From Marinomonas atlantica (GTDB lineage Bacteria; Pseudomonadota; Gammaproteobacteria; Pseudomonadales; Marinomonadaceae), in contig NZ_LTAW01000003.1 of NCBI RefSeq assembly GCF_001639725.1, forward strand, positions 372,001 to 436,000: a stretch of 64,000 bases of DNA. Reading direction: 5' to 3'. Positions within the stretch are counted from its first letter, which is position 1; each line of letters opens with the position of its first letter. A program made the position numbers and the translations under genes. Under the pieces are notes generated by a model. It searched no databases and was not told the DNA's origin. It saw nothing but the letters and a program-made list of their open reading frames with translations. Below, one piece after another: positions 1-9,153 of this stretch.

Positions 1-1
1 T

Positions 2-685
<684 letters not shown>

Positions 686-695
686 AAAATTCGAT

Positions 696-716
696 TTGCC
701 GGCCTCGAGCCGGCAA
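696..716 (+). terminator. GC-rich hairpin between lpdA and sucC
   Basis: An 8-bp perfect stem (TTGCCGGC / GCCGGCAA) with a 5-nt loop starts 11 nt after the lpdA stop. Only a short ATTTC follows, not a long T-run, so it probably acts as a partial terminator or mRNA-stabilising hairpin that sets the lpdA to sucCD ratio. Structure is seen; function is inferred. Confidence 0.5.
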
Positions 717-773
717 TTTCTGTCTTAGTAGGACAGAGCTTATGTCAATCATTAAGATGAGCGGAAGAATCAA

Positions 774-1940
774 ATGAACCTACATGAATATCAGGCGAAA
801 CAGCTTTTTGCTGAATATGGCCTGCCAGTATCTACAGGGTACGCAGTAGACACGCCGGAAGAGGCAGTAGAAGCAGCGAAGAAAATTGGTGGTGATAAGT
901 GGGTTGTTAAAGCTCAGGTACACGCTGGTGGTCGCGGTAAAGCAGGTGGTGTAAAGCTTGTTGATTCTTTAGATGAAGTAAAAGAATTTGCAGCAAACTG
1001 GCTAGGTAAAAATCTAGTCACTTATCAAACTGACGAAAATGGTCAGCCAGTTGCTAAGATCCTAGTTGAGTCTTGTACAGACATCGCTAATGAGTTGTAC
1101 CTAGGTGCAGTTGTAGACCGTTCTACTCGTCGCGTCGTTTTCATGGCCTCTACTGAAGGTGGTGTGGAAATTGAGAAAGTTGCCGAGGAAACGCCTGAGC
1201 TGATTCACAAAGCTGAGATCGATCCGCTAGTTGGCGCACAACCATACCAAGCGCGTGAAATGGCATTCAAAATGGGTCTTAACCCGACTCAAATCAAGCA
1301 GTTCACTAAGATCTTCCTTGGTTTATCGCAAATGTTCCATGATCACGACTTCGCGCTACTAGAAATTAACCCTCTAGTGATTACAGACGAAGGCAATCTT
1401 CACTGTCTAGATGGCAAAATTAACATCGACAGTAACGCCGTTTACCGTCAGAAGAAAATGCAAGAGTTTCATGATCCGTCTCAAGAAGATGAGCGTGAAG
1501 CCCATGCAGCACAGTGGGAACTTAACTACGTGGCTCTAGATGGTAACGTTGGTTGCATGGTTAACGGTGCAGGCCTAGCGATGGGTACAATGGACATCGT
1601 AAACCTACATGGTGGCAAGCCAGCTAACTTCCTTGACGTTGGTGGCGGTGCAACTAAAGAACGCGTTGCAGAAGCGTTTAAAATTATTCTTTCTGACAGC
1701 AATGTTAAAGCGGTATTGGTTAACATCTTCGGTGGCATCGTTCGTTGTGACATGATCGCAGAAGGCATCATTGGTGCGGTTGAACAGGTAGGCGTAGAAG
1801 TTCCTGTTGTTGTACGTCTAGAAGGTACTAACGCAGAGAAAGGCCGTGAGGTTCTTGCGAACTCTGGTCTAGACATCATCGCTGCAACAAGTCTTAAAGA
1901 CGCAGCTGAACAAGTTGTTAAAGCTGCGGAGGGCAAATAA
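774..1940 (+). CDS. sucC: Succinyl-CoA synthetase beta subunit
   Basis: With SucD it converts succinyl-CoA, phosphate and a nucleoside diphosphate to succinate, CoA and the triphosphate in the TCA cycle. At 388 residues it matches the usual bacterial length. It opens with the typical [12 protein letters not shown], carries an N-terminal ATP-grasp region ([16 protein letters not shown]) and a C-terminal ligase domain with [13 protein letters not shown]. The start has only a weak GGAAG ribosome site. Its stop is 2 nt before the sucD start, so the two are cotranscribed and probably translationally coupled. Confidence 0.98.
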   Translation: MNLHEYQAKQLFAEYGLPVSTGYAVDTPEEAVEAAKKIGGDKWVVKAQVHAGGRGKAGGVKLVDSLDEVKEFAANWLGKNLVTYQTDENGQPVAKILVESCTDIANELYLGAVVDRSTRRVVFMASTEGGVEIEKVAEETPELIHKAEIDPLVGAQPYQAREMAFKMGLNPTQIKQFTKIFLGLSQMFHDHDFALLEINPLVITDEGNLHCLDGKINIDSNAVYRQKKMQEFHDPSQEDEREAHAAQWELNYVALDGNVGCMVNGAGLAMGTMDIVNLHGGKPANFLDVGGGATKERVAEAFKIILSDSNVKAVLVNIFGGIVRCDMIAEGIIGAVEQVGVEVPVVVRLEGTNAEKGREVLANSGLDIIAATSLKDAAEQVVKAAEGK

Positions 1941-1942
1941 TA

Positions 1943-2815
1943 ATGTCTGTTTTAATTAACAAAGATACTAAAGTAATCTGTCAAGGTTTCACTGGCGGCC
2001 AAGGTACATTCCACTCTGAGCAAGCGATTGCTTACGGTACGAAAATGGTTGGTGGTGTTACTCCAGGTAAAGGTGGCCAAACTCACCTTGGTCTGCCTGT
2101 CTTCAATACAGTAAAAGAAGCAGTCGTTGAAACTGGCGCTGAAGCGTCTGTGATCTACGTTCCAGCGCCTTTCGTTAAGGATTCTATCCTTGAAGCGGCT
2201 AATGCTGGTATCAAGCTAATCGTTTGTATTACTGAAGGTGTTCCAACGCTTGACATGCTTGACTGTAAAGTGGCTTGTGACAACTTAGGTGTACGTCTAA
2301 TTGGTCCTAACTGCCCAGGTGTTATCACTCCTGGTGAATGTAAAATTGGTATCATGCCAGGCCACATTCACTTACCAGGTAAAGTAGGTATCGTATCGCG
2401 TTCTGGTACATTGACATACGAAGCTGTTAAGCAAACAACGGATGCTGGCTTCGGTCAATCTACATGTGTTGGTATCGGTGGTGATCCTATTCCAGGTACT
2501 AACTTCATTGACGTATTGGAAATGTTCCAAAACGATCCACAAACTGAAGCGATCGTTATGATCGGTGAAATCGGTGGTACAGCGGAAGAAGAAGCGGCTG
2601 CATACATCAAAGCAAACGTAACTAAGCCTGTTGTGTCTTACATTGCTGGTGTAACTGCACCTGCGGGTAAGCGTATGGGGCACGCTGGTGCGATCATCTC
2701 TGGTGGTAAAGGTACGGCTGACGAGAAATTCGCAGCACTACAAGACGCTGGTGTTAAAACAGTTCGCTCTTTAGCGGACATCGGTTCTGCTCTAAAAGAA
2801 ATCACTGGCTGGTAA
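1943..2815 (+). CDS. sucD: Succinyl-CoA synthetase alpha subunit
   Basis: This is the CoA-binding and phosphohistidine subunit partnering SucC. The 290-residue protein starts [18 protein letters not shown], has the CoA-binding Rossmann domain ([18 protein letters not shown]), and carries [17 protein letters not shown] near residue 245, which holds the histidine that is transiently phosphorylated. Length and motifs are standard. It is the last gene before a strong terminator, so the TCA operon ends here. Confidence 0.98.
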   Translation: MSVLINKDTKVICQGFTGGQGTFHSEQAIAYGTKMVGGVTPGKGGQTHLGLPVFNTVKEAVVETGAEASVIYVPAPFVKDSILEAANAGIKLIVCITEGVPTLDMLDCKVACDNLGVRLIGPNCPGVITPGECKIGIMPGHIHLPGKVGIVSRSGTLTYEAVKQTTDAGFGQSTCVGIGGDPIPGTNFIDVLEMFQNDPQTEAIVMIGEIGGTAEEEAAAYIKANVTKPVVSYIAGVTAPAGKRMGHAGAIISGGKGTADEKFAALQDAGVKTVRSLADIGSALKEITGW

Positions 2816-2847
2816 GCATTGCTTTCCTGACCTGATCGAGAGAAGAA

Positions 2848-2876
2848 AATCCCTGCCCAGCGCAGGGATTTTTTTG
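2848..2876 (+). terminator. Rho-independent terminator after sucD
   Basis: A 9-bp perfect stem (AATCCCTGC / GCAGGGATT) with a 5-nt loop runs straight into a T-run. It lies 33 nt past the sucD stop and closes the lpd-sucCD transcript. Confidence 0.9.
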
Positions 2877-3378
2877 TCGTAAAGAAAAAGAGTACCGATT
2901 ATAAAAGAGTGCAAATGAGCAAGCATTAAACTTAGTAAGTTGTAATATACGCCTAATATGCAATTTGAAATCAGGTGAAAGAATGAAGCTATTAGGAATC
3001 GTTGTTATGAGTGCTGCTATCATGGATATAGGTAAGCTCGCTTGGATTGTCTCAGAGATCCCATGTAGCTGAATCTAACGGCTACTTCAGCCTCTTCATT
3101 AACACCTTCCTTGCCAATTCAGTGACGTATTGGTCCTCAGGCTTTGTATTTTTTAATACGTCATCTACAGCAGCTAACATTACTTTTTCAATTCAATTAG
3201 TCAGTAAAGAGTTTTGGCGCTAGAAAAACTAACATAGTAATAGAATGTTAAATAAATAGTTAGATCTCTAATTAATGTGCCTTAAATACGCAAAGAAAAA
3301 CAAACTCTTGTGCATGGCATTGATGTGCAGCTTAAACTAGGCCAAATTAAGTGTAATAAGCTATCAAAGGAGAGAAAA
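2877..3378. other. Intergenic stretch of about 500 bp with two possible tiny ORFs
   Basis: This AT-rich gap separates sucD from the lipoprotein gene and has no normal-sized gene. Two small open frames are visible. One is plus-strand, 2983-3072 (29 residues, hydrophobic, starts MKLLGIVV, with AGGTGAAAG just upstream). The other is minus-strand, 3082-3180 (32 residues, ends RKVLMKRLK, no clear ribosome site). The second looks like the tail of a lost gene. The promoter of the lipoprotein gene should lie in the last 100 bp. No mobile-element end or tRNA was recognised. Confidence 0.4.
2983..3072 (+). CDS. Possible 29-residue hydrophobic small protein
   Basis: ATG with a purine-rich AGGTGAAAG ribosome site 3-4 nt upstream opens a frame starting MKLLGIVVMSAAIMDIGK and ending in a short polar tail with one cysteine. 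The first 15 residues could form a short membrane segment or a truncated signal peptide. I do not recognise it. It could equally be a chance frame in intergenic DNA. Confidence 0.2.
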   Translation: MKLLGIVVMSAAIMDIGKLAWIVSEIPCS

Positions 3379-3837
3379 ATGAGCATTACATCAAAAGGTG
3401 TGACTAAATTTGTAGTTGGTTCGGTTATTGCTTCCCAGTTAGCAGCATGTGGGACTTTAATTTATCCGGAACGAAAAGGACAAGTGGATGGCAAGTTGGA
3501 CTTAGGAGTAGTTGCGCTGGATGCTCTTGGATTATTGCTTTGGTTTATTCCCGGCGTGGTTGCATTTGGTGTCGATTTTGCAACAGGCGCTATCTATTTA
3601 CCTGGTGGTGGTGTGGCTCAGCTTTCAGAAGACCAGATGAAGTCTATGACATTGCCTGATGGTCAGCTCGATCAAGAAGCACTTAAAGGCTGGTTAGTTG
3701 AGAATAGCTTTTTAGATGAAAAAGAAATCGAAGGCCAAAAGTTTATGACTCAAGTGTATCAAACGCCTGACAGCTTAAAGCGAGCCGTAAATATGACATC
3801 TACAGAACGCTACGCTTCGTTAAGTACTCTGAACTAA
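3379..3837 (+). CDS. Uncharacterised small lipoprotein
   Basis: This 152-residue protein of unknown function begins with a lipoprotein signal: MSITSKGVTKFVVGSVIASQ followed by LAAC, whose cysteine (about residue 26) should be lipidated. After it comes a short polar stretch, a hydrophobic segment (ALDALGLLLWFIPGVVAFGVD, split here only as description of residues about 49-69), then GAIYLPGG and a charged C-terminal half. The first 69 nt of the longer open frame lack a ribosome site, whereas this ATG follows AAAGGAGAG, so the start was placed here. Its stop is 1 nt before the end of the convergent marR gene, and its terminator lies inside marR. Envelope location is inferred from the lipobox. Confidence 0.75.
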   Translation: MSITSKGVTKFVVGSVIASQLAACGTLIYPERKGQVDGKLDLGVVALDALGLLLWFIPGVVAFGVDFATGAIYLPGGGVAQLSEDQMKSMTLPDGQLDQEALKGWLVENSFLDEKEIEGQKFMTQVYQTPDSLKRAVNMTSTERYASLSTLN

Positions 3838-3838
3838 T

Positions 3839-4327
3839 TTAACGTTGACGTTCATATTCGCCAAGCCACTTGGCAAGTAGGTTTCCTAAAATCTGTTGCT
3901 CCTCGAAGGTTAAACTTTCGAGGAGTTTTTTTTGGTTGCAAACATGGTCTTCAACTGCAGGATCAATAACTCCAATTCCTTTCTCAGTCAGAATGACTCG
4001 GCAGCTTCGGCGATCTTCTTCATTGACTAGACGCTCTACCCAAGCTCGATCGACGAGTTTATCTAACTTACTAGAAACGGCACCAGACGAAAGCATAGTA
4101 GTTTTATAAAGTTCTGTTGGAGTAAGGGGTCCATTTGCTCGACGTAGTGTCGCCATTAAATCGAATTCAATACGACTCATGCCATGTGAATTTATAACGG
4201 CCTCTACTGAAGGCGACATGAATTTCTCCATCCGGCTAATTCGACCTATGATGCCCATCGGACTGCAGTCTAGGTCGGGCCGAACATCACCCCATTGTTG
4301 TAAAAGCTTTTCTACGTGATCAGACAT
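3839..4327 (-). CDS. MarR-family transcriptional regulator
   Basis: This 162-residue winged-helix regulator is probably an autorepressor that also controls the divergent DMT exporter. The N-terminal helix (MSDHVEKLLQQWGDVRPD) leads into MSRIEFDLMATLRR, the DNA-recognition region TPTELYKTTMLSSGAVSSKL, and the wing VNEEDRRSCRVILTEKG, all typical of MarR proteins. The DNA between it and the exporter carries strong dyads (4361-4441). The ligand is unknown; exporter control by MarR proteins commonly responds to small aromatic or toxic compounds, but nothing here proves that. Confidence 0.9.
   Translation of the reverse strand: MSDHVEKLLQQWGDVRPDLDCSPMGIIGRISRMEKFMSPSVEAVINSHGMSRIEFDLMATLRRANGPLTPTELYKTTMLSSGAVSSKLDKLVDRAWVERLVNEEDRRSCRVILTEKGIGVIDPAVEDHVCNQKKLLESLTFEEQQILGNLLAKWLGEYERQR
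3899..3933 (+). terminator. Terminator of the lipoprotein gene inside the marR coding region
   Basis: A 9-bp perfect stem (CTCCTCGAA / TTCGAGGAG) with a 9-nt loop is followed by eight Ts. It acts on the plus strand, so it ends transcripts from the lipoprotein gene 60 nt beyond its stop, within the last quarter of the opposing marR gene. In the minus-strand marR mRNA the same bases are coding. Confidence 0.8.
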
Positions 4328-4360
4328 ATTTCTCTCAAACTGTGGAAATGCATTGCAAAA

Positions 4361-4384
4361 AAGTATCTTTTACAAAAGATACTT
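4361..4384. promoter_or_regulatory. Perfect 11-bp inverted repeat, probable MarR operator 1
   Basis: AAGTATCTTTT and its exact reverse complement AAAAGATACTT are separated by 2 nt. The dyad sits 34 nt upstream of the marR start, in the marR/exporter divergent region. Its size and symmetry suit a winged-helix dimer, which suggests autorepression. Confidence 0.75.
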
Positions 4385-4418
4385 GATTTGTAGGTGTCAT
4401 GACAATATCTTTCATAAA

Positions 4419-4441
4419 AGTATCTTTTTTAAAAGATAAGA
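4419..4441. promoter_or_regulatory. Second copy of the same dyad, probable MarR operator 2
   Basis: AGTATCTTTTTTAAAAGATA repeats the operator 1 core with the same 2-nt centre, with the outer three bases of the right arm degraded. A further half-site pair (TATCTTT ... AAAAGTA) lies between the two dyads at about 4406-4422. This copy is 17 nt before the exporter ATG, so binding would block its promoter or translation start region. Confidence 0.7.
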
Positions 4442-4457
4442 CTTTATGTGAGGCTGT

Positions 4458-5333
4458 ATGTATTCATTTTTACTCGCTGCGTTAGCGCCAATTTTGTGGG
4501 GTAGTACCTATGCTGCAGTTGGCTTGTTTTTAACGGATATGACACCACTTTGGGTGGCTGTCTGGCGTGCTTTGGGAGCGGGTTTTTTTCTGTTTTTCTT
4601 TGTTCGTCGCTTACCTTATATGCCTTTATGTAAGGTATTTATTTTAGGCTTTTTTAATATTGGTTTATTCTTTATCTTGCTGATGACGGCGGCTTATCGT
4701 TTGCCTGGTGGTGTAGTAGGTACATTGGGCGCTACCTTACCCTTGATGCTCATTATTATTCAGTGGTTGGTACAAGGGAAGCGTCCGCAGTTCAAAGCGA
4801 CCGTCAGTGCTATGGTTGGTTTGGCTGGGGTGATTCTTTTGTTGAACCCTTCAGCAGACCTTGACCCCATCGGTGTGGCTTGTGCTTTAGCTGCGGTACT
4901 GTTTGTCGCGATTGCCAGCTTATTGACTAAGCATTGGCAGGTATCCGATATATTAGGGGTGGCGACGTGGCAATTGCTAATGGCTGGTGTGCTTTTGGTG
5001 CCGGTTGCGTGGTTCTTTGAGGGGGTACCCATGCCTGTCGGCGCGAAAGAGCTACCAGGATTAATTTGGTTGGTGATCTTGAATACTGCACTAGGCTATT
5101 TAATTGCCGTCAACGCAATAAAGCAAGTCGGGCCAAATGCTTTTGGTATGCTGTCCCTGCTTAATCCAATCGTTGCTGTAGGATTAGGTATGTTAATGTT
5201 GGACGAGTCGTTGGATCTTCTGCAATGGAGCGGTGTTGTACTCATCATTGGCTCGTTGTTATTGGCGAATATGCGAGTAAAGTATCCATGGTGGAAAAGC
5301 GCGGCTAGCCGACAATATGATAAAGCTGTTTAG
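4458..5333 (+). CDS. EamA/DMT-family exporter
   Basis: This 291-residue inner-membrane protein of the drug/metabolite transporter superfamily is almost entirely hydrophobic with ten expected helices in two EamA repeats. The first contains ILWGSTYAAVGLF and RLPGGVVGTLGATLPLML, the second ALGYLIAVNAIKQVGPNAFG and LLNPIVAVGLGMLMLDE, both typical signatures. It is divergent from marR with shared operators, so it is probably derepressed by that regulator's ligand. The substrate cannot be told from the sequence. Its last 29 nt overlap the 3' end of the convergent response-regulator gene. Confidence 0.9.
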   Translation: MYSFLLAALAPILWGSTYAAVGLFLTDMTPLWVAVWRALGAGFFLFFFVRRLPYMPLCKVFILGFFNIGLFFILLMTAAYRLPGGVVGTLGATLPLMLIIIQWLVQGKRPQFKATVSAMVGLAGVILLLNPSADLDPIGVACALAAVLFVAIASLLTKHWQVSDILGVATWQLLMAGVLLVPVAWFFEGVPMPVGAKELPGLIWLVILNTALGYLIAVNAIKQVGPNAFGMLSLLNPIVAVGLGMLMLDESLDLLQWSGVVLIIGSLLLANMRVKYPWWKSAASRQYDKAV

Positions 5334-5982
5334 GGCGGCCGCCGGTATTGTAATTAAGGCTCATGCTGACCATGCCTTGTTCTTCTAAATACTCTAGATA
5401 GCGGCGAGCAGTGATTCGGCTTAGCTCTAATGCGTCGCCAATTTCTTGGGCTGAAAACGGTGCCTGATGTTGTTTAATGTGCTCAACCATGGTTGCAAGT
5501 GTTGTGGTGTCGATACCTTTTGGTGTTTTACGACTCTTGCTTGCTATATTACTTTTACGCATCAGGTCATCAATCTGAAGCTGATCGATTTGCTCCGAGT
5601 CCTCGAGTTTTGCTTGAAAAGCAATAAAGTCATTAAGAGCTTGATGGACTCGAGAAAGTCGCAGAGGTTTTACAAGGTAGTCAATTACGCCGAATTGAAT
5701 CGCTTGAGCGACCATACTAGACTCTCGTTCAGCAGTAGTCATGATGACGGAAGTGCCGATATTTTGCTGGCGTATTTCTCTTAATAAACTCATGCCGTCA
5801 CCATCAGGCAACGTAATGTCGAGCAAAATAACATCTGGTTGCTGCTTTAAATATTCATGTGTTTCAGAAACAGACTCCGCTGCTGCGATGACCTTAAAGA
5901 GAGGGTGCTTATTAACTGCTTGTTCTAATGTATAGCTTGCTTGTGGATCGTCTTCTACGATCAAAACGGAATATTGAGTCAT
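5305..5982 (-). CDS. CitB/DcuR-family response regulator
   Basis: This 225-residue DNA-binding regulator is the output of the sensor kinase encoded just upstream. The receiver domain (residues 1-120) has the acidic pair E10/D11-D12, phospho-acceptor D55 (VILLDITLPDGDG), the T/S region MTTAER and the lysine in YLVKPLR. The C-terminal part (about 160-225) contains FSAQEIGDALELSRITARRY, the helix-turn-helix of the CitB/DpiA/DcuR group. It overlaps the kinase gene by 4 nt, so the two are coupled. The likely target is the transporter promoter at the head of the operon. Confidence 0.92.
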   Translation of the reverse strand: MTQYSVLIVEDDPQASYTLEQAVNKHPLFKVIAAAESVSETHEYLKQQPDVILLDITLPDGDGMSLLREIRQQNIGTSVIMTTAERESSMVAQAIQFGVIDYLVKPLRLSRVHQALNDFIAFQAKLEDSEQIDQLQIDDLMRKSNIASKSRKTPKGIDTTTLATMVEHIKQHQAPFSAQEIGDALELSRITARRYLEYLEEQGMVSMSLNYNTGGRPKQLYHIVG

Positions 5983-7586
5983 TGTTCTAGTTCTCGTTTA
6001 TCTAGGTAGACACTGAATACTGTGGTTTGGTTCTCACTGCGTTCCCAGTCTAAGGTACCATTATATCGGCTCACAATACGACTTGCTAAATAAAGACCAA
6101 TACCGTGTTCAGGTGCATTTTGTTTACTGCTGACGCCTAAATCATAGATACATTGTGCGATGTTGTCATCGACACCTTGACCACTGTCTTCTACGGTAAT
6201 CATCAGAAAATTTGTCCTATCACTGATAAAAATACTAACTCGGGATTTTGATTCAAGCGAGCCAAGTGCCGCATCACAGGCATTGTTAATAAGGTTGCCA
6301 ATTAGTGAGACTAAATCATCGTTGGCCGCTTGAGAGTAATTTTTAAGTTGGCTATCTTCGTCTAGTGAGAAATCAATGTGTCGTTCAACTGCGTTATTGT
6401 ATTTCGCTAATAACATGCCAGCGACAGAGCTGTTCTCAATACTTCTTACTAGCGCGCCCAGTAGATTTTGATGATGATCACTTTCTTGTTGTAAATAATC
6501 TATTGCAGATTGCGTTTTACCTGCCTGCAATAGCCCAGAAATTACATTGAGCTTGTTGTTGTGTTCATGTGTTTTAGATCGGAGTTGATTAGCATAGGCT
6601 GATGTGCGGGAAAGCTCTTGTTCAAGCTCAGACATGTCCTGTTCATGGTTAAGGACGATCAAATAGCCGGAGTGCGTGGCTTCAATTTGTATCGGGTATA
6701 AGGATACAGCGAAATCATGTCGGCCTAACGTTACGGAGTGTTTGCTGCGATGGTTTAATGTATCGACAATGAGCAAAGCAAGTGTTTGTGATAACTCATT
6801 TAAAGGTAAACCGATGAGCTTATGATGGTCTTGATCTGGTGCTAACCAATAGCATGCTGCATCATTGATAGCTGTCACTTTATGGTGTCGGTCGATGGCG
6901 ATAATGCCTTCTCTGATGCTGCCAAGTAATAAACTGTGTTCTTTAAAACGCTGTACGATTTCTTCTGGCTCATAGTCTAAAAAAGTACGCTTTAGTTTAC
7001 TTAATAGTGACAGCGTTAGCAGGATTGCGGCTATGTAAATAAATCCCAACCAAAGCATGGCTTCGAGATAATAATTAAACAATAAGTCCGTTACTGACTG
7101 CTCTAAGTAGCCAATACTCACCGCTCCGATCACCTGTTTGTTTTCAATAATAGGTGCAAAGTTACGGATGGCTGATCCAAGCGTCCCGGTAGCAACAGTG
7201 GTACGGGTGAGGCCTTTTTCTAAGGTCGGATAGATATCGTTCCCTTGGAAACGCTTTCCGACACGTTGGGTTAGCGGGTGACTTAAACGAATGGCCTGTT
7301 GGTTAGTTATGACAATATAAGACGCGTCAGTTTTTGCGCGGATTGTTTCAATATAGTCTTGCAGTGATTGATTGATACCTTGATTGGAGCGCTTAACAGC
7401 TTCGATGATGCGAGGATCACTTGCGACGACTTTGGCTAACTCGATACCACGCTGACTAATGCCATCTAAATAGGTTTGCTTGGTGACGAATACCAACAGC
7501 GCGCCGGATACGGCAATGATCAGCGTGATGGTTGTAAGGATGATAGCCGTTAAATAAGATTTAAGAGTCATGGTATTAGCGGTCAT
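5979..7586 (-). CDS. CitA/DcuS-family sensor histidine kinase
   Basis: This 535-residue membrane sensor of extracellular carboxylates has a membrane helix at about residues 12-34, a periplasmic PAS-like domain at about 40-170, a second helix at about 174-196, a cytoplasmic PAS at about 215-315, the H box at H340 (KTHEHNNKLN), and an ATPase domain with N box NLINNACDAAL and G boxes VEDSGQGVDD and GIGLYLAS. The periplasmic domain has RLSHPLTQRVGKRF, matching the carboxylate-binding motif of CitA and DcuS. Neighbouring 2-hydroxycarboxylate transporter genes point to citrate, malate or a similar ligand; the exact one is not resolved. Confidence 0.93.
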   Translation of the reverse strand: MTANTMTLKSYLTAIILTTITLIIAVSGALLVFVTKQTYLDGISQRGIELAKVVASDPRIIEAVKRSNQGINQSLQDYIETIRAKTDASYIVITNQQAIRLSHPLTQRVGKRFQGNDIYPTLEKGLTRTTVATGTLGSAIRNFAPIIENKQVIGAVSIGYLEQSVTDLLFNYYLEAMLWLGFIYIAAILLTLSLLSKLKRTFLDYEPEEIVQRFKEHSLLLGSIREGIIAIDRHHKVTAINDAACYWLAPDQDHHKLIGLPLNELSQTLALLIVDTLNHRSKHSVTLGRHDFAVSLYPIQIEATHSGYLIVLNHEQDMSELEQELSRTSAYANQLRSKTHEHNNKLNVISGLLQAGKTQSAIDYLQQESDHHQNLLGALVRSIENSSVAGMLLAKYNNAVERHIDFSLDEDSQLKNYSQAANDDLVSLIGNLINNACDAALGSLESKSRVSIFISDRTNFLMITVEDSGQGVDDNIAQCIYDLGVSSKQNAPEHGIGLYLASRIVSRYNGTLDWERSENQTTVFSVYLDKRELEQ

Positions 7587-7653
7587 GGGCGAATACCTAA
7601 CAGTATAGAGGAGGAGAAAGGGTCCTCCTAGAGAACCCTTGGAATAATCTTAA

Positions 7654-8940
7654 CTACGCTAATAATTGAATGGCAAAGGTAGCCAGAATCAGCATAAAAG
7701 CTCCACCAATACGGGATGAGATCTGAGCAAATGGCATTAACTGCATACGTTTACTTGCTGCGAGTACTGCAACATCCCCAGTGCCACCCATGTTTGCCAT
7801 ACATAGGCCGCCAGTAATGGCTGATTCAATAGGGTAGAATCCCATGATACGACCCACTAAACCTGCACCAATGGCCGCGCCAAGTACCGTTGCAAAAACC
7901 ATAGCGAAGTACATCGGCGTTAACGCATCAATGATTTGATTTAGATCGGTATAGGCCACACCGATGCCGACAAGCAGAGCTGGTGTTAAGTTGCCAACCA
8001 CAAAGGTGTACCAAGCATGCGCGGCTTTTTCGAGTCTTTCAGGCATTAAACCAGACACTTTGATAAGCGCAATTGAAAGGATCATTAGTGCGTAGGTGTG
8101 CATGCTGATGATATTCGACAGCAATGTACCTAAGAAGAACATACTGATAGCGATCAGAGCACCCATACCAAGCTTCTTAACATCTAATATGTCGGCAGTA
8201 CCTGATTTGTCTTCCAAGTCTGGAGCATCGCCACGAATTAACTCACCGTTACCTGTCCAGCTAGGTTTGAGTTGACCGACTTTGTTAAGCAAGCCAGCGA
8301 TCACGATAGCAATGGCATTACCAATGGCGAGCGCTGGAACCATTTGAGACATTAAAGTAGAAGTGTCCATACCGGTACGACCAGACATGATCTCGACCAG
8401 AGGTACAGCGCCCGCACCCATGCCGCCACCCATGATAGGCAAGGCAATTAGCATCAGTGATTCAAATAAGTTTTTGCCAAAGAATAAGCCAATAACGCCT
8501 GCAAATAAGAAGGAAATTGACACCGCCCCTAAAATAACCGGAATATATTTTAGAGCTGCTTTCTTAAGAGTTTCCGTGCTCATTCCTAAAATAGAGCCTG
8601 TCACAAGGCTAGCAACATAGAATGATAGGAAACCACCACTTTTCGTAAATGTGGTGATTTGTTGTTCAATCTCACCCGAAAGGAACCCCGAATGGAATAG
8701 GTAAGAGGAGCCAAATATGACAACGATTGCACCACCACCAAAGAACTGATTGATGATAGGTGTTCGATCACCAAGGTAATTTAGAATATAACCAACAATG
8801 ACCATGGCACCTAATGCGCCGATCATACCACCAGGAAGTTGGTTAAAAAATGTTGCCAGTAGAATCACGAATGCCGCGATTAGAAGGACGATTTTAACCT
8901 CGCGTTGGTCGTTCGAAGGTAATGCTTCGTTATTAATCAT
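7654..8940 (-). CDS. 2-hydroxycarboxylate (citrate/malate) transporter, 2HCT family
   Basis: This 428-residue inner-membrane symporter belongs to the CitS/MaeN/CimH family, which moves citrate, malate or lactate with Na+ or H+. Hydrophobic helices run throughout, and the two re-entrant loop signatures are present: LPIMGGGMGAGAVPL near residue 170 and ANMGGTGDVAVL near residue 390. It is the first gene of the operon, followed after 67 nt by the kinase and then the regulator, an order that fits substrate-induced expression of the transporter with its own two-component system. Family is firm; substrate within the family is inferred. Confidence 0.9.
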   Translation of the reverse strand: MINNEALPSNDQREVKIVLLIAAFVILLATFFNQLPGGMIGALGAMVIVGYILNYLGDRTPIINQFFGGGAIVVIFGSSYLFHSGFLSGEIEQQITTFTKSGGFLSFYVASLVTGSILGMSTETLKKAALKYIPVILGAVSISFLFAGVIGLFFGKNLFESLMLIALPIMGGGMGAGAVPLVEIMSGRTGMDTSTLMSQMVPALAIGNAIAIVIAGLLNKVGQLKPSWTGNGELIRGDAPDLEDKSGTADILDVKKLGMGALIAISMFFLGTLLSNIISMHTYALMILSIALIKVSGLMPERLEKAAHAWYTFVVGNLTPALLVGIGVAYTDLNQIIDALTPMYFAMVFATVLGAAIGAGLVGRIMGFYPIESAITGGLCMANMGGTGDVAVLAASKRMQLMPFAQISSRIGGAFMLILATFAIQLLA

Positions 8941-9061
8941 GGAAGATACTCTCTATATTGTGTTTATTATTAGAGCGCAGTCTACCAATCTTACGGAAAG
9001 ACAAAAGTCTGTAATTACTAAAGAAAGTAAAAGGTGGAATTGAAACTTTTGTAAGCAAGAT

Positions 9062-9108
9062 AAAGCATAAAGGTGGTACAGCGTTCGTTATATCGCCTTT
9101 ATGCTTTT
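9062..9108 (-). terminator. Long inverted repeat downstream of the chemoreceptor gene
   Basis: AAAGCATAAAGGTG and CGCCTTTATGCTTT form a 14-bp stem with one G-U-type mismatch and an 18-nt loop. It lies 46 nt after the minus-strand chemoreceptor stop. Neither strand shows a clear T-run, so it may be a weak terminator or a regulatory dyad upstream of the 2HCT transporter. Confidence 0.4.
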
Positions 9109-9153
9109 GATAAGTATGATGCCTGATGGCAGTTTGCCATATACCGCTAAGGA

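Noticed and set aside
1526..1936. 136-residue minus-strand frame within sucC
   Set aside because: It is a shadow of the sucC codons, rich in Ser, Thr and Pro, and has no family resemblance. Many similar frames opposite phoX, secD, hflX and the sugar genes were rejected on the same grounds.
5335..5349. GC-rich palindrome GGCGGCCGCC at the exporter/response-regulator junction
   Set aside because: It lies inside the response-regulator coding region (GGRP codons), has no T-run and does not look like a terminator or insertion scar.
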